From assembly GCA_013331215.1 (NCBI GenBank), contig DUGU01000080.1, forward strand, positions 1 through 5,787: 5,787 bases of DNA, written 5' to 3'. The translations under genes were made by a program, and so were the position numbers. This document shows positions 1-4,706 of this stretch, one piece after another. The DNA comes from Methanoregulaceae archaeon. Its GTDB lineage: Archaea; Halobacteriota; Methanomicrobia; Methanomicrobiales; Methanospirillaceae. Position 1 is the first letter of the stretch; every line of letters begins with the position of its first letter. A model generated the notes under the pieces. The model saw nothing but the letters and a program-made list of their open reading frames with translations, was not told the DNA's origin and ran no database searches.

Positions 1-1
1 C

Positions 2-913
2 GAAGGGGCGGACGCGGCCGTCCGCCTCCTCGCGGCGGCCCTCCGCGCGACCGGGTCGCGGTACGGGGCGGTGATCCGCAGGGACGGCGACACGCTCGCT
101 CCCCTCGCCGTCTCTCCCGCGCTCGCCGACGTGGACCTGGCCGTGCTCGTCGGGGATGCGGCCGGTTCGGGCGGGCCGGCCGTGCGCGAGGCGTCCCCCG
201 ACGCTCCACTTCCTCTCCGCCGCATCCTCGCGGTCCCCGTCGGCAAGAACGGCGTGGTCGCGGTCGCGGACCGCTCCACGCCCTACACCGACCAGGAGGT
301 CGAGCTCGTCAGTACGCTCGCCGACGAGGGGTTCGACGTCGCGGCGCGGTCGGCGGCCATCGCCTCGACCGCTGCCAGGGCCGACGCGTTCGAGACGCTC
401 CTTGCCGCAACGCCCCTCCCGCTCCTCCTCGCCGGGCGCGACGGCCGGGTCCGGTACGAGAACGACGCGGCCCGCGCCCTCTTCGGCGAGGCGGCCCCTG
501 ACACCCTCGCGCTCCGCATCGCCGGGTCGGATCGGAACCGGGTCATGACGACCGAGGAGCGGCGGCGGCGCGGGGCCCGCGGGGTACCGACGCGGTACCG
601 TGCGGCGGTCGTCGACGCGAACGGCGCCGAGCGCCCGTGTCTGCTCGCGGCCGCGTACCGAAAGCAGGAGGAGGCGGTGCTTCTCGCATTCCTCAACCTC
701 GGTCCGGCCGCCGCCTTCGATGCGTGCCGCGACCGGGCGCTCGGCGTGCTCGAGGCCCGGCTCGAGGGTGCGCTCGGATCCGCCGGCGACGACCCGGCGG
801 CGTTCGTCGAGGCCGTCCGGGCCGTCTGGCGCGCCTCGGCGCGGGAACGGGGGGTTCTCGCCGCGCCCACCCCCTTCGAGGCCCTCCCGCCAGATTGCGC
901 GGATCACTCCTGA
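2..913 (+). CDS. GAF-PAS sensory protein, 5'-partial
   Basis: The reading frame is open from base 2, so the gene begins left of the window; the GTG at 71 lies inside the GAF domain and is not the real start. The 303 visible residues begin with a GAF-like domain (about 1-115), recognisable by ILAVPV, GVVAVADRSTPYTDQEVELV and a following alanine-rich helix. A PAS domain follows (about 128-235), opening with LLAATPLPLLLAGRDGRVRYEN and ending in typical PAS beta strands. The C-terminal 65 residues look helical, with no histidine kinase, GGDEF or HTH domain. Such proteins sense small ligands or redox state in archaeal signalling; any output domain would have to lie upstream. The ligand is unknown. 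It ends at TGA 911-913, overlapping the end of the opposing OB-fold gene by 10 bases. Family assignment is fairly sure; function is not. Confidence 0.75.
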   Translation, partial: EGADAAVRLLAAALRATGSRYGAVIRRDGDTLAPLAVSPALADVDLAVLVGDAAGSGGPAVREASPDAPLPLRRILAVPVGKNGVVAVADRSTPYTDQEVELVSTLADEGFDVAARSAAIASTAARADAFETLLAATPLPLLLAGRDGRVRYENDAARALFGEAAPDTLALRIAGSDRNRVMTTEERRRRGARGVPTRYRAAVVDANGAERPCLLAAAYRKQEEAVLLAFLNLGPAAAFDACRDRALGVLEARLEGALGSAGDDPAAFVEAVRAVWRASARERGVLAAPTPFEALPPDCADHS

Positions 914-1272
914 TCGACCCGGACGAGGTCGCGGGCGTCGCGGAGCGTGAGCTCCTTCGCCCCGGCATAGGTCGAGACGACGCCGTAACACTCGAGGAGT
1001 TCGCCTTTCTGCGGCGCCGGTTCCGGGACCGCGCTCGCCGGCATGAAGACCCGGACACCCCCGATTCGGCAGATCAGGTGGCCGCCGCTCGCCACGACCA
1101 CGTCCTCGACCGTGCCGCGCACGGACGCGAGCGTGCCGTCCGAGAGGGTTGGCGAGAAGGGGGTCGCGAACGCGCCGGGGCCGAGGTACTCGAGGAGCGC
1201 GGCCCCGACGGCGACCACGGCGAAGACGCCGACGAGGAGAAGGAGCGCCCGCCGCTCCTGTGGCATCAGCAT
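904..1272 (-). CDS. Membrane-anchored OB-fold protein
   Basis: A 122-residue protein. Residues 1-8 carry two arginines, residues 9-30 form one hydrophobic helix (ALLLLVGVFAVVAVGAALLEYL), and residues 47-118 look like an OB-fold: GTLASVRGTVEDVVVASGGHLICRI, then GVRVFMPAS, then GELLECYGVVSTYAGAKELTL. The positive-inside rule suggests that the OB domain lies outside the membrane. OB-folds of this tRNA-anti-like type often bind nucleic acid, but no residue here proves that. The start is the ATG at 1272, 28-30 bases from a good TATA element, which fits a leaderless mRNA; a second ATG lies two codons on. It is divergent from the two-gene regulator operon at 1346-1890 and its promoter carries a perfect 8+4+8 palindrome, so it is a likely target of one of those regulators. 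Fold assignment is moderately sure; substrate unknown. Confidence 0.75.
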   Translation of the reverse strand: MLMPQERRALLLLVGVFAVVAVGAALLEYLGPGAFATPFSPTLSDGTLASVRGTVEDVVVASGGHLICRIGGVRVFMPASAVPEPAPQKGELLECYGVVSTYAGAKELTLRDARDLVRVDQE

Positions 1273-1292
1273 ACTACGAAATTGTTCGTAGT
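1273..1292. promoter_or_regulatory. Perfect palindrome, probable operator of OB-fold gene
   Basis: Half-sites ACTACGAA (1273-1280) and TTCGTAGT (1285-1292) are exact reverse complements with a 4-base spacer, ATTG. The site begins right next to the start codon of the OB-fold gene (1272) and lies between it and the TATA element at 1298-1306, so it covers the predicted transcription start. A dimeric repressor bound here would block initiation. Which protein binds is inferred only: the divergent HTH pair are the obvious candidates. Confidence 0.6.
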
Positions 1293-1297
1293 CATCC

Positions 1298-1306
1298 TAA
1301 ATATAA
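1298..1306 (-). promoter_or_regulatory. TATA box of OB-fold gene
   Basis: On the minus strand this reads TTATATTTA, a good archaeal TATA element in an otherwise GC-rich window. Its centre is about 30 bases upstream of the ATG at 1272, which predicts a leaderless or nearly leaderless transcript. Confidence 0.6.
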
Positions 1307-1313
1307 CCGACAG

Positions 1314-1321
1314 GTTTATGT
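1314..1321 (+). promoter_or_regulatory. TATA-like element of the regulator operon
   Basis: GTTTATGT lies about 24-28 bases upstream of the two ATG codons at 1342 and 1346. This is the usual distance from an archaeal TATA box to the transcription start, so the mRNA is probably leaderless. Its last base touches the palindrome at 1321-1337. Confidence 0.5.
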
Positions 1322-1337
1322 GTTAACAGCGTTAACA
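1321..1337. promoter_or_regulatory. Perfect palindrome, probable operator of regulator operon
   Basis: TGTTAAC (1321-1327) and GTTAACA (1331-1337) are exact reverse complements around AGC. The site sits between the TATA-like element and the start codon at 1346, where a bound protein would block polymerase. This is the classic place for autorepression by the winged-helix protein encoded just downstream. The sequence differs from the other palindrome at 1273-1292, so two different binding proteins are likely. Confidence 0.6.
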
Positions 1338-1345
1338 TCATATGT

Positions 1346-1579
1346 ATGACCGGGTCTGGTCTTCCCCCATCCTCCAGAACGGTCCTGCACCTGCTGGACT
1401 CCAGCGGTTCCATGACCCACAAGGAGCTTGTGTCGCGGTCGAACCTCGCACCGCGCACCGTACGATACGCGCTGAAGAAGCTGAAAGAGCATCACCTGAT
1501 CATCGAGAAGTTCAACTTCAAGGACGCTCGACAGATCATCTACCTGTCGCGTCCCGCGGCTGTTGCGGTACCCGCATGA
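1346..1579 (+). CDS. Small winged-helix transcriptional regulator
   Basis: A 77-residue protein that is almost entirely one winged helix-turn-helix domain. Residues 11-22 form the first helix (RTVLHLLDSSGS), MTHKELVSRS (23-32) and LAPRTVRYALKKLKEHHLI (34-52) form the HTH with its recognition helix, and FNFKDARQIIYLS (56-68) forms the beta wing. This resembles archaeal MarR/ArsR-like DNA-binding proteins without an extra sensing domain, so it may act as a dimer or through its partner gene. The ATG at 1346 lies about 28 bases from a TATA-like element and just after a perfect palindrome, suggesting autoregulation. An out-of-frame ATG at 1342 sits four bases earlier. Its stop (1577-1579) overlaps the next gene's ATG, giving translational coupling. 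DNA binding is well supported; the genes controlled are not known. Confidence 0.8.
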   Translation: MTGSGLPPSSRTVLHLLDSSGSMTHKELVSRSNLAPRTVRYALKKLKEHHLIIEKFNFKDARQIIYLSRPAAVAVPA

Positions 1580-1890
1580 GTGAGCGGGTCTGCGACATCA
1601 TGGTCTGTGATGCCATGGTGCGCAAACTCGTTCCCACGGCACGCGCCGAGATGGTCTGTCGCCTGGTGACACGCCAGGGCGTTCCGCAGACCGAGGTGGC
1701 GCGGCGGCTCGGCATCAGCCGCGCCGCGATCTCCCAGTACGTCAGCCGCAAGCGCGGCTACTGCGACGATATGTACCTCTCGCCCGAACTCTCCACCATG
1801 ATCGATCGCTGGGCGCTCTCGGTCATGGGCGAGGAGGAGGGCGCGATCACCATCTGCGACCTCTGCCGCTGCGCGGCAAAGAAGTTCTGA
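1576..1890 (+). CDS. Cysteine-rich HTH (XRE-like) transcriptional regulator
   Basis: A 104-residue protein. Residues 36-58 form a clear helix-turn-helix, VPQTEVARRLGISRAAIS followed by QYVSR, like archaeal COG2522-type predicted regulators. It has seven cysteines: C6, C11, C28, C63 and a C-terminal cluster CDLCRC (C94, C97, C99). Cysteines spaced this way often bind zinc or an iron-sulphur cluster or sense redox change, but that is inferred here. The ATG at 1576 overlaps the stop of the winged-helix gene (ATGA), so the two are co-translated and probably work together. The frame is open upstream to an ATG at 1342, but that 78-codon extension overlaps the winged-helix gene in another frame and looks like no known domain, so the later start is preferred. 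The operon probably ends in a pyrimidine-rich tract just downstream. Confidence 0.8.
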   Translation: MSERVCDIMVCDAMVRKLVPTARAEMVCRLVTRQGVPQTEVARRLGISRAAISQYVSRKRGYCDDMYLSPELSTMIDRWALSVMGEEEGAITICDLCRCAAKKF

Positions 1891-1894
1891 GTCA

Positions 1895-1918
1895 CTCTTC
1901 TATACTCTTCTCTTCCGC
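1895..1918 (+). terminator. Pyrimidine-rich terminator of regulator operon
   Basis: Just after the HTH gene's stop the plus strand becomes a run of T and C (ctcttctatactcttctctt and on). Archaeal RNA polymerase terminates on T-rich tracts without needing a hairpin. The tract overlaps the last codons of the converging PLD gene. No matching T-rich tract is seen for the PLD gene. Confidence 0.4.
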
Positions 1919-3576
1919 CAGAGCAGCGCGGCTCCGATCACGACGAGGACGAGCGCCGCGATGCCGATCCGGAGCCAGTCGATTCCCCGCCCGGCGACCG
2001 CGGCCGAGCCGCCCGCGCCCGTCTCCCAGTCCGCGTCGAAAGCCGCAGCGAAGTACACCGCCGTGCCGGGATCGTCCACGATCACCCCGGCCTCGCGGTT
2101 GAACGAGGGCGAGGCCTCGTTCCAGTTGATCGACGAGACGAGCACCCGCCGGCCGTCCACGACCACGCCCTTCGTATGGACCTTGGTCAGCGCGTGCGCG
2201 TCGAGGTCGATGATCCTGGCCTCGAGCGGCAACCCTTCGGCCTGCGCGATCGCGTTGATCAGCCGCACCTGTTCGTCGTTGTCGGCCTCGTCCTCGGTGT
2301 TGAACCAGGCACCGTCGAGGAGGACACGCACCTCGACCCCGCGGCGGGCCGCGTCAACGGCCGCCGCGAGGTACCGCTGGAGCCGCGTGCCCGACTCGTT
2401 CGTGATGTAGGCCTGCTCGATCCGGACCGAGCTCGTCGCCGAGCGGATCAGGGCCTCGACCTCGCCGGCCGTGTCGGGCGCGAGCACGGTCGTGACCGTC
2501 GCATCGGAGAACGGCGCGGGCGTGAACCGCGGCGCGTACGCCCGGTCGGACGGCGTCTCGACCGCGCCGGGCTTCACGGTCGTCACCGGGTGGATATCGC
2601 GCCCGCCGAGGTCGGTCTCGAAGACCTGTGCGAAGTACACGGCGACCCTCGGGTCGTCGATCACGACGCCCCAGCCCCGGTTGCCCTGCCGACCTGCCGG
2701 CGGGAACGCTGCCGGCTTCCAGTTCTCGGTCGTGACGAGGGTCCACCGGTCGTCGACGACCATGTACTTCGCGTGGTCGTACCGGTACCGAGCGTGCGCG
2801 TCCTCGTCGGTCGCCATGAACCGGACCTCGACATCGGCCGCGAGGAGCCGGGAGAGCATGGCCCACTCCCCGGACGAGACCCCGCCGACGGGGCTGCCCT
2901 GGGCGAGGACGGTCACGGTAACCCCGCGGCTCCTGGCCGCGACGAGCGCGTCGACGAGGACCGGGTCGGTCAGCTCGTACGCATTCAGCCGGAGGGAGGA
3001 CGCGGCCGACGCGACGAGGTCCTCGAGCACGTCGGAGGAGCAGTCGGGGGCGACGAAGGCCGTGCCCGAGACGTTCGCCACCGTGACCGGCTCGAAGCGC
3101 GACTGGCCGATCATCAGCACGCGCGGGTCCCAGACACCGTTCTCGCGAAAGTGGACCTGGCCCTGCCGCCCGACCACGTCTCCCGGCCAGGCAACCCGGT
3201 CCGTCTCGGCCCCGTTCGCGAGCAGGACCAGCTCGTCGCGGTCGTTGCCGAGCCGGAGGTCCTTTATCGTGAGCATCCCCGGGGCGGGCGAGGCGTCCTG
3301 GAGCTCGAAGTCGGGGAGCATGCCGTGGACGAAGGCGTACGCCGACCCGTTCCGCGCGACCACGACCCGACCGTGCCCGATGGCGTTCGACGGGAACGCG
3401 GCCGTCCCCTCGTGGTCGGTCACGGCGATCCCGGCGAGGGGGCCGTCGCCCGAGAGCGCGAAGAACTCGTCGGCCTCTCCCGAGAGCCAGGTGTCGGGAC
3501 AGACCTCGGCGAGCGCGTACGCACCGGCGGCGGGGGTGAGGCAGAGGAGGAGCACGAGCAGGAGAGCGACCCGCAT
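1900..3576 (-). CDS. Secreted, membrane-anchored LTD/phospholipase D-like protein
   Basis: A 558-residue protein counted from the ATG at 3576. Residues 1-19 or 1-23 are a signal peptide (MRVALLLVLLLCLTPAAGA). Residues about 26-169 resemble a lamin-tail domain. Two phospholipase D units follow (about 175-325 and 350-518), with HKD motifs H268-K270-D275 (HAKYMVVD) and H467-K469-D474 (HTKGVVVD), each trailed by ENW or NWNE and by a matching DDP..AVYFA segment, so the halves are an internal duplication. A membrane helix (535-553) and RKRRV end the protein, placing the enzyme outside the cell. PLD-family enzymes cleave or transfer phosphodiesters in lipids or nucleic acids; which applies is unclear, and a nuclease is plausible given the lamin-tail domain. 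A GTG at 3594 would add six residues, but the TATA box 28 bases from the ATG favours 3576. Confidence 0.85.
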   Translation of the reverse strand: MRVALLLVLLLCLTPAAGAYALAEVCPDTWLSGEADEFFALSGDGPLAGIAVTDHEGTAAFPSNAIGHGRVVVARNGSAYAFVHGMLPDFELQDASPAPGMLTIKDLRLGNDRDELVLLANGAETDRVAWPGDVVGRQGQVHFRENGVWDPRVLMIGQSRFEPVTVANVSGTAFVAPDCSSDVLEDLVASAASSLRLNAYELTDPVLVDALVAARSRGVTVTVLAQGSPVGGVSSGEWAMLSRLLAADVEVRFMATDEDAHARYRYDHAKYMVVDDRWTLVTTENWKPAAFPPAGRQGNRGWGVVIDDPRVAVYFAQVFETDLGGRDIHPVTTVKPGAVETPSDRAYAPRFTPAPFSDATVTTVLAPDTAGEVEALIRSATSSVRIEQAYITNESGTRLQRYLAAAVDAARRGVEVRVLLDGAWFNTEDEADNDEQVRLINAIAQAEGLPLEARIIDLDAHALTKVHTKGVVVDGRRVLVSSINWNEASPSFNREAGVIVDDPGTAVYFAAAFDADWETGAGGSAAVAGRGIDWLRIGIAALVLVVIGAALLWRKRRV

Positions 3577-3601
3577 CGATCGACTTTTTGTCACGGACCG
3601 G

Positions 3602-3607
3602 TTTATA
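3602..3607 (-). promoter_or_regulatory. TATA box of LTD-PLD gene
   Basis: On the minus strand the bases read TATAAA within TACTATAAAC. The centre is about 28 bases from the ATG at 3576, the same spacing as in the control region at 1273-1345. The predicted transcription start is near 3580, downstream of the alternative GTG at 3594, so it decides the start. In the plus direction (TTTATA) it is too close to the GTG at 3618 to serve that gene. Confidence 0.5.
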
Positions 3608-3617
3608 GTACGCCACC

Positions 3618-4220
3618 GTGCGCCCGCTCGTAGTCAAGTTCGGCGGCTCGCTCCTCGGCTGCGCCCCGTCCCTCGTTCGGATCCTGGCAGCCGCGCCCCG
3701 GCCGATCCTCGTCGTCCCCGGGGGCGGCCCGTTCGCCGACGTCGTGCGGACGCTCGACCCGGCGCCCGACGCCGCGCACTGGATGGCGATCGCGGCCATG
3801 GAGCAGGTCGGCCTGTACCTCGCCGCGCTCGGCCTGCCCGGGGTCGAGGCCCTCCGGATCCCCGACGCACCGTCCGTGCTCCTCCCGTACCGCCTCCTCC
3901 GCGACCGCGACCCGCTGCCGCATTCGTGGCGGGTCAGCTCGGACACGATCGCGGCCTGGTGCGCGGCCGAGCTCGAGTGCGACCTCCTGCTCGCGAAGTC
4001 GGTCGACGGGATCGTTGTCGACGGCCGGCTCCTCGAGACCGTGACGGTGCCGCTCGAGACAGACACAGTGGACCCATGCCTGGTCCCGTTCGCCCTCGCC
4101 CACGGAGTCAGCGTCCGTATCGTCAACGCCCGGGTCTCCGGCAGGCTCGGGCGGGCGCTTCGGAACGATCCCGTCCCCGGGACCCGGATCGACCCCAGCT
4201 TATTTGTGGGCCGAGCGTGA
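3618..4220 (+). CDS. mfnE: Amino acid kinase family protein, probable MfnE
   Basis: A 200-residue protein of the amino acid kinase superfamily, closest in length and motifs to archaeal COG2054. That family includes MfnE, which phosphorylates [5-(aminomethyl)furan-3-yl]methyl phosphate to the diphosphate for methanofuran, the C1 carrier of methanogenesis. Visible motifs are VKFGGSL (6-12), a glycine-rich loop VPGGGPFAD (33-41), HSWRVSSDTIAAW (102-114) and LLLAKSVDGI (123-132), where the lysine and SD residues fit the nucleotide and substrate site. It lacks the regulatory ACT domains of aspartokinases and is shorter than N-acetylglutamate kinases. The start is GTG at 3618, the only one that keeps the N-terminal strand. 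A T-run at 3585-3589, about 30 bases upstream, is a weak promoter candidate. It is divergent from the PLD gene and 22 bases ahead of the zinc finger gene. Family is sure; exact substrate is inferred. Confidence 0.78.
   Translation: MRPLVVKFGGSLLGCAPSLVRILAAAPRPILVVPGGGPFADVVRTLDPAPDAAHWMAIAAMEQVGLYLAALGLPGVEALRIPDAPSVLLPYRLLRDRDPLPHSWRVSSDTIAAWCAAELECDLLLAKSVDGIVVDGRLLETVTVPLETDTVDPCLVPFALAHGVSVRIVNARVSGRLGRALRNDPVPGTRIDPSLFVGRA
4199..4206 (+). promoter_or_regulatory. Possible internal TATA element before zinc finger gene
   Basis: CTTATTTG stands out from GC-rich surroundings inside the last codons of the kinase gene. Transcription would start near 4228, leaving a leader of about 15 bases before the ATG at 4243. 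It could give the zinc finger and EF-1-beta genes their own strong promoter. The match is only partial. Confidence 0.3.
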
Positions 4221-4242
4221 ACGTACTGGGGATCGGGTCTAC

Positions 4243-4404
4243 ATGACGACAAAGAAGTGCACATCGTGCAATGCCCCCCTCGCCGAGGTCGGCGGAACCA
4301 CGTTCCTCTGCCCCCAGTGCGAGTTCGAGATCAAGCGGTGCCTACGGTGCCGCGAGCAGAGCATTCCGTACATGTGCCCGCAATGCGGGTTCACAGGGCC
4401 CTGA
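4243..4404 (+). CDS. HVO_2753-family small zinc finger protein
   Basis: A 53-residue protein with four CxxC motifs: C6/C9 (CTSC), C23/C26 (CPQC), C33/C36 (CLRC) and C45/C48 (CPQCG). Eight cysteines are enough for two zinc sites. Pattern and size match the archaeal HVO_2753-type zinc ribbon proteins. The Haloferax member has been linked to swarming and biofilm formation, but the molecular role is unsettled; a translation-related role is suggested by its position. The ATG at 4243 is chosen because the family begins close to the first CxxC; the upstream in-frame GTG at 4204 would add 13 residues overlapping the kinase gene. Two bases separate its stop from the EF-1-beta ATG, so the two are co-translated. 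Confidence 0.9.
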   Translation: MTTKKCTSCNAPLAEVGGTTFLCPQCEFEIKRCLRCREQSIPYMCPQCGFTGP

Positions 4405-4406
4405 CC

Positions 4407-4664
4407 ATGGGCGATGTCGCGTGCATCATCCGGGTCATGCCCGAGTCACCCGAGGTCGACCTCGAGGCGCTCAAGGCCTCTCTGAAAGAGACGGCCCCCG
4501 AGATCCACCAGATCACGGAAGAGCCGATCGGCTTCGGCCTCAAGGCGCTCATGGTCGTCGCAGTCGTTGGCGACCAGGGAGGGCAGACGGACCGGCTCGA
4601 GGAGCTGCTCTCGTCCGTCCCCGGCGTCGAGCGAGCCGAGATCGTCGAAGTGACCCTGACCTGA
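4407..4664 (+). CDS. ef1b: Translation elongation factor 1-beta (aEF-1B)
   Basis: An 85-residue protein, close to the usual 85-90 residues of archaeal EF-1-beta. It is the nucleotide exchange factor that releases GDP from EF-1-alpha so that it can bind GTP and a new aminoacyl-tRNA. The sequence shows the whole small ferredoxin-like domain: VACIIRVMPESPEVDLEALKAS, then the conserved IGFGLKALMVVAVVGDQGGQTDRLEELL, then VPGVERAEIVEVTLT. The start ATG at 4407 is separated from the zinc finger stop by two bases (TGAccATG), and no clear Shine-Dalgarno site is seen, so translation probably depends on termination and reinitiation. A T-rich tract directly follows the stop. Confidence 0.93.
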   Translation: MGDVACIIRVMPESPEVDLEALKASLKETAPEIHQITEEPIGFGLKALMVVAVVGDQGGQTDRLEELLSSVPGVERAEIVEVTLT

Positions 4665-4665
4665 G

Positions 4666-4678
4666 CCTCTCTTTTTCC
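4666..4678 (+). terminator. T-rich terminator after EF-1-beta
   Basis: The run cctctctttttcc begins two bases after the EF-1-beta stop and includes five consecutive T. It fits archaeal factor-independent termination of the kinase-zinc finger-EF-1-beta transcript. Confidence 0.5.
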
Positions 4679-4680
4679 GT

Positions 4681-4703
4681 GCCGCTCTCCCGAGGGGAGC
4701 GGC
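4681..4703. terminator. Strong hairpin between converging genes
   Basis: GCCGCTCTCC and GGGGAGCGGC pair over ten positions (nine Watson-Crick pairs and one U-G in the plus-strand RNA) around a three-base CGA loop. It fills the gap between EF-1-beta and the end of malate dehydrogenase. In minus-strand RNA one pair becomes a C-A mismatch, so it is best in the plus transcript. It may protect the EF-1-beta 3' end or help terminate. No T-tract follows it on either strand. Confidence 0.4.
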
Positions 4704-4706
4704 CGA

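Noticed and set aside
71..913. GTG at 71 as the true start of the PAS gene
   Set aside because: The frame is open to base 2 and the residues before it (RLLAAALRATGSRYGA) continue the GAF domain, so the gene is cut by the window edge.
637..1326. Plus-strand open frame of 229 codons across the PAS end and antisense to the OB-fold gene
   Set aside because: Low-complexity Arg/Gly-rich translation with no domain; it runs through the palindromes and TATA boxes of the control region.
3602..3608. TTTATAG as the TATA box of the plus-strand kinase gene
   Set aside because: It lies only about 13 bases before the GTG at 3618; transcription would start inside the gene, past the only start that keeps the first strand. 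The minus orientation fits better.
4204..4242. Upstream GTG start adding 13 residues to the zinc finger protein
   Set aside because: The extension overlaps the end of the kinase gene, and the family starts just before the first CxxC, matching ATG 4243.
2176..4264. Very long overlapping open frames (485, 591 and 636 codons) around the PLD and kinase genes
   Set aside because: They are rich in Arg, Pro, Ser and Ala, have no recognisable domain, and shadow two well-supported genes; high GC content removes stop codons from other frames.
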